Below are positions 45,801-56,248 of a stretch of 64,000 bases of DNA, one piece after another (the first letter of the stretch is position 1; the number at the start of each line of letters is the position of its first letter). The DNA comes from Marsupella aquatica. Lineage: Eukaryota > Marchantiophyta. Under the pieces are notes generated by a model. That model was not told the origin of the DNA. It did not search any database and saw only the letters and a program-made list of their open reading frames with translations. The position numbers and the translations under genes are program-made. Location: assembly GCA_973895155.1 (NCBI GenBank), contig OZ316893.1, positions 6,510,001-6,574,000 on the forward strand, in the 5' to 3' direction.

Positions 45801-46510
45801 CCTGCCCTAGCTGACTTCTGAACAAATTGTAGCTCTTTGTCATCGGAGCTCCTCCCTTATTAATGAACAATTTTGGCCGTTTGGCCCTTTCCTTTGCTCG
45901 TAGCCTCTCTTCCTCAATCCTTGCCCTCTCTGCAGCTCGAGCCTCCTTTCTAAGCCTCTTCTCTCTTTCTTGTGGTGAGAGGGCCTCCACTGGCCTGCCT
46001 TTCCTCTCCTCCTTCCTTCTCCTTTCCTTTCTCTAGCCTCTCCATGGAAGCCTTCTCTGCTTCACTTATGGCAGATTGCCTGGATTTGTCAATCAGGCCC
46101 TGGGTCAATTGAGCTGCTATGGCTGCAGCTTCAGCAGACAGGCCTGCTTGCCTCTTGAAAATCTCTGCCATAATGTCTGAGATCTGCTGTGACGGCCCTG
46201 CTCCATCTCCACCCACCCTGGCTGCTCCGTCTCCTCCCCCCCAGCCGTGCCATTCCCCTCCATAGCCTCGACCTCCAATGCGTGCTCCTCCACTTTGTGT
46301 TCACTCGGCAGCTCCTCCCAAGTTGCATCCGAAACCAAGCCCGATACAAAGACATTCGTACTTTAGTCGGGAAAAGTACCAAACCCTATTGTGCCCTCCA
46401 TCCAACTTTTTAAGAATCGGAACATCCGATACTTGAACTATCGAAAACGGGATCGGAAATAGCGATGCTTAAAGTATCGGACCCCTCTTCCAATATGATC
46501 GGACTTAGCT
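42826..46510. mobile_element. element C: ATCGGA-repeat element around one spliced gene
   Basis: ATCGGA or its complement TCCGAT is dense in 42826-43340, 44990-45160 and 46412-46500 and sparse elsewhere in the window. Related TATCG and TTACGG words also recur. The only gene between the blocks is the minus-strand unknown gene 46338-43577. Repeats at both flanks of a gene resemble subterminal repeats of a DNA transposon. Terminal inverted repeats and target duplication were not identified. Confidence 0.5.
43577..46338 (-). pseudogene. unknown element C protein: coiled coil, Trp-rich part, Gly/Ser/His tail
   Basis: I do not recognise the family. From ATG 46338 there is an acidic start, then (after frame changes near 46215 and 45990) an Arg/Glu/Ala-rich coiled coil, EREKRLRKEARAAERARIEE (about 45970-45910). 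A basic-hydrophobic segment with KSYNLFRSQLGQVL and a Trp-rich stretch (about 45640-45560) follow, then TAG 45530-45532. Donor GTAAGT follows near 45360. A small exon (about 44523-44620) and a last exon from about 44410 encode an acidic Ser/Glu start and about 200 residues rich in Gly, Ser, His and Arg, ending in KKRKGRHAPTYG and TGA at 43577. The Gly-rich tail is coded by GC-rich near-repeats. A nucleic-acid-binding element protein is a guess. Confidence 0.4.
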
Positions 46511-47157
46511 TGTCCATTATTTTTTATGCCTTTAAGGATGGATTTATAATAAGTTAGTCAATGGGGGGGGCTGGGGATGTGGTAAGGAAATGTAAGTTTA
46601 GTTGATGTGAAAACTTGCATTGTAATTGTAGGCCTGGTTGAGTAGCCGGATTTTGTTTGGGCGATGGGGTTCTTGAATAAAAGCCGGTTATAGGTGCGGT
46701 AACATCCCCCTTACGACAACATACTTTTGGGGTTGAACGGTATGATCATTGACCCACTCACATTAAAAGTTTTGACAAATTTGTCCACCTTGTATGTGGA
46801 TTTAATTTTGGGGGCCAAACAAAGTTAACCTCATGTGCGTGTATTGTGCAGTATTTTTTTGCGAAGGGTTGGGTCGTTCTCTTTGTTTGTATTTTTGTAG
46901 GTCCATTTTTGCAATGCATTATGCATCACGATAGGCCGTGCATCCGAAAGGTATGATATACTCCCTTTATCATTTGGAGGTGAGCACTTTAAGTATATAT
47001 TTGGCTAAACTTTTTTCATTGATGGCCACAATATATAGTGGATATGATTCTATGGGGACATATGTATAGATAAATTCTGATGGTATTCCTTTAATTGTGC
47101 AGAAATTTCGGATATTGTCTTAGCATATATTCTAAGGCCAAGATCCTAGTAGGCATT
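46511..47157. other. AT-rich DNA between element C and CACTA-2
   Basis: No gene, repeat array or RNA gene is recognised. It is the immediate left flank of CACTA-2; the three bases before the element are ATT. Confidence 0.5.
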
Positions 47158-47320
47158 CACTAGTAGAAACCGGGGCAATTTAGACCATACCTTATAGGAC
47201 TAAGCCCACTAAGTCCTTTTTCCATACTTGAAACGACTCGCACCCATTGCACCAGTTTTGTTGAAGACTACAAAAGACTATTAGTGTTTTATGGTTCACT
47301 AAAAGACTATGAGAAGTAAC
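47158..47320. repeat. CACTA-2 left terminus and subterminal AAGACTA words
   Basis: The terminal CACTAGTAGAAACC is followed by AAGTCC, GACTAC, AAAAGACTATTAG and AAAAGACTATGAG within 160 bp. These words are shared with the right edge of the window. Confidence 0.7.
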
Positions 47321-50300
47321 CTTGCTACTTTGTGAACGGTGAATAGTCTAGCACATCATGGGTAATGTTCACTTATGTTGAGGAGGGGTAATTCTGTAAA
47401 GAGGGAGATAGCAAGGGGCATAACTCAATAAATGGCCTTATTTGTGACAAAAAAGGTTTTGGAGTGAGGTTCATGGAGGGTGGACTACGGAGGGATCGAT
47501 TACTAACTCCATCAATAAAAGGCCAAGATGCACAAAGGTAGATTTGTACCGGTCTCAAGGGGGTGTGGGTTTAGGGTTAGGGGGTTGTCCAGGCAAAGAA
47601 CACTCGATTGAAATAGTGACGCAATGGTTTAGGGTAAAGGAACATGTTTAGGGACCCTAACTTGTTTGCTGCCTTGGGAGGATCTTGAGAGCCTAAGCTT
47701 GCAAGCGGCATGCACTCTAAAAATGGCCCTTGGCATTGCAAAGATAGTCTGGCCACAGTCGAGTTGTGAAGACGTTTAGGGGGTTTATATGTCAAGGCTA
47801 GGGGGTGGCTGGGTTTTCACTAAAGGGGGTTTAGGGGGGTTTGATGTCAAGGGTCGGGGGTTGCATGTTAAGGGGATGGGGGTTTAGGAACCATTGGATC
47901 GTTGGCATCATGTCCATTGACATCATGTTCCCCATCATGTCCATTGACATCATATATGTCGGGAAAGATAATTGACAAATTATTCATGAGGGTAGGCAAT
48001 TTGGACAATGTTCAATTGTGTTCAGGAGGGGTAATTGCATAAATTAAGAGGGTGATGACAAGGGGCATCACTCATTAAATGGCCTTATTTGTGACCAAAA
48101 GAGGTTTGGTTTAATGAAGTTCGATCACCACAGATATTTGCTAAGGCCAAAGTATTTGTTTAGCGACACTACACTAAGTTGTCACTCACAACACTTGAGT
48201 GAATGGAGGGGGTTTATGGAGGGTCAGGATAATCTTGCCGTTACCATGTCGGCAACACCAGTGACTTTGGTAAGGGTATCCCAAGCTAGGGGCCTGTACC
48301 GCTTGCAGTACCGTTTGGACACCCGAGTCGCGCGACCGTTGGAAGGGAACAAGCCGGTTATGCAACTTTGCTTACACTTAGCAGGTTGTTGATGTGTTTA
48401 GGGATCCCGCCACATTCCCAACTTGCGGAGCAAGGTTTATTGTGTTCTCTTGGTGGGATCGGGAGTTTAGGGATTGGAGCAAGGTTTTATCGTGTTCTCT
48501 CGATGGGATTGGGAGCTTAGGGATCGGAGCAAGGTTTTCCGTGTAATCTTGGTGGGAACGTCTCTACAGTGAGGTTTAGTGTTCCCATTTTCTTGTGGTC
48601 GGCTCTGTGGAATCCGAGAAGAGGGATCGGGAGTTTAGGGATGCTGCAATGACCGGCTCTCGAAGGGTGAGGTGAGACAACCTATTCAACGCCCTTTTGC
48701 TGCACCCTTAAGCTGTTGAGCTGCCATTGAGCTGGTGAAGCTGCATGCGGGTTGCATCTGTTCTACGGGCGCACTATCTGCCTGGTTTATGGATTGTGGA
48801 CTTTGTGGGGAGCGACAATCGGTAACAATGTGAAGGCCATCAGAGGCTGGGCAAAGCAGTTTAGGGTGCTGTGGTCGAGGAGGAGCTCACCACAAATTGG
48901 GGAGAAGACGCGGGTGACGAGCTGGGGGCGGGGAGGAGCTGCAGTCAGGGAGGATACAGACCGTCTACAGAACGACTGGCAGTCGGAGCGGCGCAGGAGC
49001 TTAGAGTGGGCCAACGCCAGCTGAATACAAGCCAGGAGTTGCATAAGGTGAGAGTCCAAGTTTTGTGTTGCTTTAGTGTTCGAGCAGCGTGCTGCCATTT
49101 CAGCCATAGTGCACCGCCTTTGAAGCTCCCATTGTCAGGGCTGGTAAGACATCACGGCTACATTGCTTTTCTTTGTTGTCCTCTGTCTTTTTGTGGGGAC
49201 AACCTACTTGATTTGAGCTGCGCAAATCGTCATAAGTTAAGGCATGCGTCATGCCATCTGGATAGTGTGCCACCGAACTGTGGGAGGATGAGCAACGCGT
49301 GGCTGTAAGCAGGTATTCTGTCAGCACAGGCGAGACTTCATTGTTAAAATCCTATTGCCTGCAATGTGTCTTGTAATGTGTTTTTCCTCATTCAATCAGG
49401 AGCTGAGAAGGGTATTGTTAGGCTTCAATTACTCTGTGTTTTTCTCCAGCTCCATGGTACAGTTTGTGCTTTGTCTGGCGCCCATGCTCCGTCGATCGTA
49501 GAGCTAGGTCAACCGAGCTTTGAAGAGGGAGGCTGTGGGAGCTCCTTACTGTGCTGCAGCTGCTCTTCAATCAACGGTGTAGAGATTGTAGCTACGATCA
49601 GTGTTTGCGGAGCTGCCAGCCGGGTGCTTCGATAGTAGAGAAGAGCAGCCACAGTGATTCAGTCCTTCTCCTACGTGCAACCAAGGACCCCCTGTGCATC
49701 GTAAAGTGTGACCTCGGAGCTGAGCTGCGCACTGTCTCTATTACATGCCTTGTTGTTCTCTATTACATGCCTTGTTCTCCCGTCCACTATTTCCTGTGAT
49801 TTTCTTTCTTCTAGAAGAGAATGGTGATTTCTTCTTCAATCAAACAAAACCCCACCCAACCACCACCCAAGAACGTGGGGTGCGCGCTTCTCAATCCTCC
49901 TCAAACTGGCCCCAAGTCTGCTGAAACCCCATATATTACCCACCGGCACCAAGGGTCCAGTCCCAACCCGTCTTCCGCTTGCCACCCTCCTCACTCTCTC
50001 GCGCATCTATCTCCCGATATTTCACGCACAGCCGAGCCCACCAAAAGCTCTCTCCCTACAATCCCTCCTAAATCAACTTTCTCGTTTCCTGTTGCTGCTG
50101 ATGTATGTTTGTTCTCCCCTATTTTTGTTTACTGATTGGTCTCTCCACACTTCCTGCTTGACATTACTGTTTTGCTCCTCCTGGATCCAAACATGCCTTG
50201 TGCCCCGTGCTCCAACCTGCATCCTTTTCTTTACTGAGGGGGGGACCACAGCCTCCAGCCATACCTTGTGGCAGGCCTGGTCAAGACGGTGGTCGGTAGC

Positions 50301-51166
50301 TCGTTTTTGCTTTTTTCTCTTTTGTTTCCCAAGCTTCTGGGCGAGGGCATTACCATTCTGGATTCTCCGCGAGGCGCCACTAGCTTTTTTTCTCGGTTGC
50401 CCGTGTGCCTGCCTTCTTAGTTTTGTTTTTTCCTCAAGTGACCGGGCCATCGCTGTATGCAGATTTTTCTTGTTGTATTCATGTACAATATTTTATTGTT
50501 CTATCTAGGTTGTGGCAAGCCAACAAACTGTTGACAACCAACATGGAATAACAACTATGCAGTGCAATGGCAGAGGACACTGTCCAATATAGGAATGACA
50601 TGGTTATGTTTTCAATTCCCTGCTTGGATGAGGCGTGGTGTTGCTTGTAATCATGTATTTCTTCACACTAGAAAAGCAGTCTGTCGGATGAGGTTGTCGG
50701 GATTGTTTGTGGGTCAGTCATCTTACGGACACCTAGCAACGTCAAATGAATGGTGGAAACGGGCCATGTTGTCATTTTGAAATTTGTCTTTCCTTTTGCC
50801 ATGCTACCCAATCATTTTGTTAGTCCATGAGTCATAGATTCATAGATTCTATGTTTTGTGCTTTGTCTAGAATGCTATGGCGCCCATGCTACAATTTGTG
50901 GTTTTTGTCTAAGCACAAATCCTCTCTGTGCCTGGTCTCTGTGTACCGTCATTTGGATTGATTGTGCAGACGTTTCCTCTTCTCCCAGTCCTTGTCATCC
51001 ACCAGCCAAAGCACATTGGATTGTTTTCAAAGGAGGGTTGTGTAGTTCGGAGGGTTTGATCTATGCAGCGGATTTGAGCAGATTGGCGGTTGTTAGTTTC
51101 TTCTTGTAAAACCTGTTTGTCTTTTCTGCTTTTGGCCATGCTCCTTCACTTGTTGCTGCAAGCTCA
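47321..51166 (+). other. CACTA-2 long leader without firm gene
   Basis: About 3.8 kb. 47560-47900 is G-rich with GGGTTTAGGG-like words. 48470-48660 repeats GATCGGGAGTTTAGGGAT-type phrases (about 48449, 48505 and 48626). 48870-49030 is GAGCTG-rich like the leader of CACTA-1. GT-AG signals such as CATAAG|GTGAGAG (about 49046) and TGTAAGCAG near 49310 suggest a spliced 5' UTR. Open frames here, including a Pro-rich one at 49821-50135, show no domain. Confidence 0.4.
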
Positions 51167-51697
51167 ATGTGCTTCAGCTATGGCAATATTCACTTACCCT
51201 GTCCCAACGGCACTGCCATGAGCTGTAGGACAGCCAACAGAAGCAGATTGTATCAATTGCATGTAAGTCAGGGTATTTTATGTATTGCGGAACAACTGTC
51301 CAAGTATGCTGCAATGGTCCATCTTGCAGAGCTGAATGAGCCAATTTCATTTTCCCTGTGCACTTCTATTTCTCAGAGAATTCCCTGGTCATGCTCATTT
51401 CCCCCAGAGTTAGAAAACAAAGAAGAAGAGCTGACTAATTGTAATTCCAATCCATATCCTGATCGGTCAAGGATTGTTCACTACATTGGCCTTGTCATTG
51501 GCCGAGGTCACCAAATTTTGCTTGGTTTCATTCCTGTGGAGCATTGCTGTGATGGATTTGTCGTAGCATTCTGCAAACTCTCACGGTTTGCTTATGGCCA
51601 TTATTTGCAATTTGCTGCTACTAATATGTCTTCTTCTGAGCAGCATACACCAGAAGTAAGCAATAGTGGAGGTTTAACTGCACATCAACACATCTAG
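51167..51697 (+). CDS. unknown 176-aa ORF of CACTA-2
   Basis: ATG 51167 to the TAG at 51695-51697. No family is recognised. It contains eight Cys without zinc-finger spacing, a central acidic segment (LENKEEELTN, about residues 85-95) and hydrophobic beta-like stretches (IVHYIGLVIG and ILLGFIPV). It could be part of a captured host gene or chance. Parallel to the other CACTA-2 genes. Confidence 0.3.
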   Translation: MCFSYGNIHLPCPNGTAMSCRTANRSRLYQLHVSQGILCIAEQLSKYAAMVHLAELNEPISFSLCTSISQRIPWSCSFPPELENKEEELTNCNSNPYPDRSRIVHYIGLVIGRGHQILLGFIPVEHCCDGFVVAFCKLSRFAYGHYLQFAATNMSSSEQHTPEVSNSGGLTAHQHI

Positions 51698-51963
51698 TGA
51701 ACTACCTCTCTGCTGCTCACTGGAGGGTGAGACTTTCACTCTTTCTGGATATTGTAGTTTGTAAGCAAGTTGATTAGGAGTGTTTCATGCTATGTTTACA
51801 CTGTGACCCCTAGCTGGAACCAATGGAATGACACAGTGAGTGGGAACTGATAATTTAAGGTTGGTTGCTGTTGGTGAGGCAAGTACAGCTCCTGCTCACC
51901 TTGCTGATCGAAGGTGCTTATCAGAGGACGTGAACACACGACATCTCCACAAAAGCAACACTT

Positions 51964-52413
51964 ATGGTGAGGACCCGCAACGCTGAACATGTGCGGCTTG
52001 CACGCAAGGCAGAGATGTTGCGCCTTGAGTATGTCAGACTTGGGATCCTTCCAGCCCAGTCTGCATGGTACTTTGAGTACCCAGTTGTTGCCAGGAACAA
52101 CTACAGTCGGCCTGTACCTGCTTCTCCACCCTTCCCAACATCCTTGGTATTTCTGTCTCTTGTACATGACCCGCCACAAATTAGGGCCCAAGGGTGTGTG
52201 CACAGTTGCCAATATGACTGTCCTGCCTGTAGGGCTTCTGGCCTAGAGTTGGATGACCGTTCTCTTGGATGTCGGTTTTTTCACAGAGCACAATGTATCA
52301 TCTGGAACCACTCGCCATCCTGCAGTGTGCCTGGCAATGTCACTTGTCCTGCCCTCCCAGACCCCACCACCGGTCACTTTGGTGTCTACACATGTTTGGA
52401 TCACACGCTCTAG
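51964..52413 (+). CDS. small Cys-rich ORF of CACTA-2
   Basis: 149 codons from ATG 51964 to TAG 52411-52413. The first 40 residues are Arg/Leu-rich and helical. The second half has Cys and His in pairs (CQYDCPAC, CRFFHRAQC, CSVPGNVTC, TCLDH), which would suit a zinc-binding fold, though no named finger matches. The opposite strand is also open for 138 codons. It lies 670 bp upstream of the PHD gene in the same direction. Confidence 0.35.
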   Translation: MVRTRNAEHVRLARKAEMLRLEYVRLGILPAQSAWYFEYPVVARNNYSRPVPASPPFPTSLVFLSLVHDPPQIRAQGCVHSCQYDCPACRASGLELDDRSLGCRFFHRAQCIIWNHSPSCSVPGNVTCPALPDPTTGHFGVYTCLDHTL

Positions 52414-53082
52414 AGGACCACTTGTCACACCGCATGCACAAACCAGAGACCATTGACCTATAACTTAACACTTTGACTTGAACAGAGAGGATATTTACTT
52501 AAGATTTTGAATTATGACCAATTTTGGGTCCAGGGTTTAGGGTCAACAGTACATAACTTATCCTATTATGGCTGCACTAAGTACAATATCCTAATTTAAG
52601 AGGCTAGCAAGCTCACTTAAAAGTCTCCTTTCAAAGACTGGAATTAATGGGCCATGTGATAACCTGGAAAAAGTGATTTATGCCTAACTTATTTGTCTCA
52701 TTCACTATCATAGCCTATTTAGGATGTATAAATTACAACCCTGATCACACTGCTTGATACCAATCCTGTTCAAAAAATGCCTGTTTTACATGTCACGACT
52801 GTTATATGTGATTCAAATGCATTAAATCTTGTTGCAGATCTCCTTTGGTGAATCATAGCCACAAAATTGAGGTGTAGGTGGAGCTATTGTACGAGGGGAT
52901 CAGTTTTTAGTGTGGGCTCAACAAACCAAAAAGTATGTCTACTCTGCACATGTGTGTGAACATTTCATTGCAGTAGCAATTGCCACTCTAGTCTATATGC
53001 TACACTGTACTTTTTGTACACTGCACTAAATTGTATTGTCTGTGCACTCTGCTAAATTGTACTATCTGTCTCATGCGTAGGC

Positions 53083-53763
53083 ATGGCACGCCCTAAAATC
53101 CGAGCCAAGAAGCGGGGGACAGAGGTGAGCAACACAGGTGTAGTTGGGCCAGATGGTAGTAACTTCTCCGCAAGTCAGATTTTCCAGAAGGCAGCTCATT
53201 GTTGTGCCATTTGTGACGATGGTGGTGACTTAGCCATATGTGAGGGCCCTTGCATGAGGCATTTCCACCTCAACCCGGAGTCTGACCTTGCTGCAGAAAA
53301 CAACTGTCCAGGGGTGGGCCTCCCGTCAGCACACCAAGGAGGCTGGATGTGCACTGATTGTTTGGAGAAGCAGGCTAAGTGTGCACAGTGTGGGAAGTTG
53401 GGGTCTTATGAGGGCTCTGTTGATGCTCCACCACTTGTTAGGAAATGCCCTGACAGATATTGTGTGAGGTTCTTTTGTTTTTCATGTTTGCCCGATCTTG
53501 CCACAGCTTGCCCACTTCATAAGTGCAAGGCATGTGGTCAGCACGATGAAGATTTCTGGGTGGACATAGTCCACTGTGTTAGGTGTCCCACCATGTGGCA
53601 CTTTCATTGTTTGAAGGAGCGTCAAGCAGAAGGCTATGCTTGTGACAGACACATCTATGATCACTCTGCACATGGTGTTGATCGATGGATCTTCTATTGT
53701 CATCGCCATGCCATAGATCCTACTTTGCACACTCCCATGAGAGATCACATTTCTTGGCTTTGA
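53083..53763 (+). CDS. EDM2-like PHD zinc-finger protein of CACTA-2
   Basis: ATG 53083 to TGA 53761-53763, 226 aa. The ATG directly follows a GCGTAG acceptor, so a 5'-UTR intron is likely. Zinc ligands appear in order: CAICDDGGDLAICEG-PCMRHFH (residues about 44-66), WMCTDC, CAQCGKLGSYEG, CPDRYCVRFFCFSC, CPLHKCKACG, VHCVRCPTMWHFHC, and finally FYCHRHAIDPTLHTPMRDHI. The last element and the C-x2-CGKLGS spacer are hallmarks of the PHD array of plant EDM2, a nuclear protein that binds modified histones and controls heterochromatin at transposon-bearing genes. The short basic N-terminus (RPKIRAKKR) may be a nuclear signal. The remaining parts of EDM2 are absent. The gene is intact, unlike its CACTA-1 counterpart. 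Role inferred: chromatin reader encoded by the transposon. Confidence 0.85.
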   Translation: MARPKIRAKKRGTEVSNTGVVGPDGSNFSASQIFQKAAHCCAICDDGGDLAICEGPCMRHFHLNPESDLAAENNCPGVGLPSAHQGGWMCTDCLEKQAKCAQCGKLGSYEGSVDAPPLVRKCPDRYCVRFFCFSCLPDLATACPLHKCKACGQHDEDFWVDIVHCVRCPTMWHFHCLKERQAEGYACDRHIYDHSAHGVDRWIFYCHRHAIDPTLHTPMRDHISWL

Positions 53764-54363
53764 ACCTGAATAATGTACATGCATAGTGCACCTGATGTGG
53801 ATACCTTGGAGATTGCAGACATTCCAATTTTGAGAAGAAGGACCTCTGTAGGAGAGGATGCTTAGGCAACAAGTACCCTAAGTTCATTACTTGTTCCTGG
53901 GTACATGCCTTCAAAATCTCCCCTTAAGCCTTCTAGGAACTTTTTTAACTCTGCAATCATTTTGATCACGACTTACATGACACTGCTTAAATTAAATCAG
54001 GACTTCTCATTATGAGCATATAAGTTACAAGGCTATTTAATTTGCGAGAATTCCCTTAAAGTGTACCAACATTTTGTATTCTCATTGAATGTCTGCCCCC
54101 ATACGAAACATCTGTATGTGGCATCACAAAACAATTGCACTTGTCACCTTCAATATTGTGAAGGCACATATTCAAACTATGAAGTGCATGCTTGCAGGTG
54201 TCTAGTACGTTTGTCCCAATATTTCTCCCGTTTGGAATCGGAGCAGAGACTCACCAGACGACTGGACTGGACCAAGTTATAAACGCAGCATTTTAAGGGC
54301 CCTCCGATTATCAGGTGAACGCATTATCTTCCGGTCTGCAGTGATTAGGTGGCCCGTGTGTAC

Positions 54364-55212
54364 ATGGCCTCTAGGAAACGTACAAATGTTGACCACCCGC
54401 CTCTGTTGGCTGGAATCAAAGCCATTTTGATTCCTGGCCACTATGGGTTCACCCAAGTGAGTTGGCCAATCGTACAAAAACGATTCTCAGAGTTCCATGG
54501 GACTGAAGTCAAGGACATCACTCCACAGACTACACATGTTGTTGCGGGGACATGGCTGGATGTGATGAACAAGTGGTCATGGTCCTTCATTGATTCTGCC
54601 ATTACCAACCAAGGTCTAAAAGTAGTTGAAGTCTCTTGGCTGACCGATTCTGTTAAACATAGGTGTGTACAGAGTACTGAGCAATATGAGTTGTGGGAGA
54701 GTGAGGAGGCCACTGCAGAGGCTTTGGCTGAAAAGGAAGCCTATGAAGCAACGGCAGAGAAACCCAACTTTGCTTCTGTCCAATATGGACCTGTTGTCAA
54801 CATAGGACACCATCCTATGCGTGCAGATGCTATATTGAATGAGCATGGCAAGGAGAGAAATACCATTATGAAGGGGTTCAGTGTGGTATTTGTAGAAGAA
54901 GGAATTGGGGAGACTAAGTGCAGACTGTACAAGTCTATAGTTGTTGAGCTAGGTGGGACAGTGGAGGAGAGTCTAACAGAAACCTCCACTCATGTTGTAG
55001 GTCTGTCATACATGAAAATATGCAGAAAATTCTTTAAGACAACAGTGCGTGATTTTGTCATGAACAACAATCTTTGGGTGCTTTCCCCTGATTGGCTTCT
55101 GGAATCAGCAGCTAGAGGGAAGCGACAAAATGCTTGGGACTTTGATATTTTTGAGGCCTGGCCCTCCAAGATTCAGCGGAGATGTATGCTTAGCAAAGGT
55201 GGGAGAGAGTGA
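54364..55212 (+). CDS. tandem BRCT-domain protein of CACTA-2
   Basis: ATG 54364 to TGA 55210-55212, 282 aa, with a CTGCAG acceptor just upstream. Two BRCT-like folds are seen. The first (residues about 14-110) has KAILIPG, ITPQTTHVVAG and VVEVSWLTDSVKH, where the Trp near the end is the conserved BRCT Trp. The second (about 168-265) has GFSVVFVEEG, LYKSIVVELGGTVEE, THVVG and LWVLSPDWLLES, again with the conserved Trp. The linker is acidic. BRCT pairs bind phosphopeptides or DNA ends in repair complexes. Similar arrangements occur in plant repair proteins, but I cannot assign a parent gene. It has no counterpart in CACTA-1. It could aid repair of excision sites; that is inference. Confidence 0.75.
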   Translation: MASRKRTNVDHPPLLAGIKAILIPGHYGFTQVSWPIVQKRFSEFHGTEVKDITPQTTHVVAGTWLDVMNKWSWSFIDSAITNQGLKVVEVSWLTDSVKHRCVQSTEQYELWESEEATAEALAEKEAYEATAEKPNFASVQYGPVVNIGHHPMRADAILNEHGKERNTIMKGFSVVFVEEGIGETKCRLYKSIVVELGGTVEESLTETSTHVVGLSYMKICRKFFKTTVRDFVMNNNLWVLSPDWLLESAARGKRQNAWDFDIFEAWPSKIQRRCMLSKGGRE

Positions 55213-55388
55213 GGAGTAGGAGTCCCTCATATTTTTGTATAAATCACAATTTTGTAATAAATATGATCCTTGAACTAACTCATCTTGTCATGGTTGGTCG
55301 CAGTTGAAGTGATTGTTGTTTCCTGCTGCGTGGGGTGTGACTGTGAATCTACTTGCTGGGCTCTGTTTGGCTGAAGACTTTGGTGGGT

Positions 55389-55922
55389 ATGCTGCCTCTT
55401 CCAGACCGTCAGGCCCTGTGTAGGGTCCTCCTACGGGTTGCATCGTGCATGGCTACTGCTTGGGCTTACTTGTGTGGATTGGTAACCAGACAGAGTGTAG
55501 CTCCATCCGAGATAATGCCTGCAGACCTTGGATGTGTTGTGAATGCTGTGGTGAATGAGGATGCACAGTCGGAAGAGGACATTTACTTTTCAGCAGATGA
55601 GTTAGACAAGCACGATGCTGTAGGTGGTTCCTTGTTGCCTGATTTGGCAGATGATATAGTTCTTACACATGTCTGGCCGAGGGTTCTTGTGGTGTCTGGC
55701 GCACAAGATATCTGCAAATATAGACTAATTAGTACCCAGTGGAGGGACTTGGTAGCAACATGTGCACCATGGAGGGCACTGCTGCCACTGCTTGTAGGCA
55801 CGGATCGAAGACCACCATGGCATGAGCAGGGTTTAGACCTTGATGACTTAATGTACATGCCTGAGTACCTCAGGGCTGAGTGGCATCGACAACAAGATTG
55901 GTATCCGTATTTGATGTGGTAG
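55389..55922 (+). CDS. F-box-like protein of CACTA-2
   Basis: 177 aa from ATG 55389 to TAG 55920-55922. A hydrophobic stretch near the start (ASCMATAWAYLCGLV, residues about 21-35) could be a membrane anchor or part of a helix. An acidic middle is followed by an F-box-like segment, LPDLADDIVLTHVWPRV...CKYRLISTQWRDLV (residues about 82-130). This fits the F-box pattern LPxDIxxxxxxRL...CRxVSxxWRxL. F-box proteins link targets to SCF ubiquitin ligases through SKP1. No substrate-binding repeats follow; the tail is short and Trp/Pro rich. It sits 176 bp after the BRCT gene and 326 bp before TNP2, same strand. Not seen in CACTA-1. Confidence 0.6.
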   Translation: MLPLPDRQALCRVLLRVASCMATAWAYLCGLVTRQSVAPSEIMPADLGCVVNAVVNEDAQSEEDIYFSADELDKHDAVGGSLLPDLADDIVLTHVWPRVLVVSGAQDICKYRLISTQWRDLVATCAPWRALLPLLVGTDRRPPWHEQGLDLDDLMYMPEYLRAEWHRQQDWYPYLMW

Positions 55923-56248
55923 TAAGATGAGGACATCTCACACCGGTCTCGCACCTGGCACCTGTGTCTATGACTATACATGATTGGACTCTGATATGGT
56001 CATGGATGTACGTGCAGAGGCAGTACATGTGAGGACAGCGGAGGAGTTGACACCCTCAAACATTTAGGAATTTTGTCTCATTCACTTGAGAATAGGTACA
56101 TGACTCAGGCACCTATATTTTTTGTTTTTTTGTTTTTTTGGAACGTTACGTATTTTGGCAAGTACAGTCGGGGGTGAAATCCTTAACAGGAAGTGTATTT
56201 TTCACTTGCATAATAAAATGACAGGGTGCTGAGTGCGTGTGTATAGTG

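Noticed and set aside
49821-50135. Pro/Ser-rich open frame as a possible protein gene
   Set aside because: Low complexity and no domain; it sits in a probable spliced leader. Kept as non-coding.
50073-50508. Overlapping 125-138-codon frames on both strands in the CACTA-2 leader
   Set aside because: No domain, no splice support, and composition driven by pyrimidine-rich tracts.
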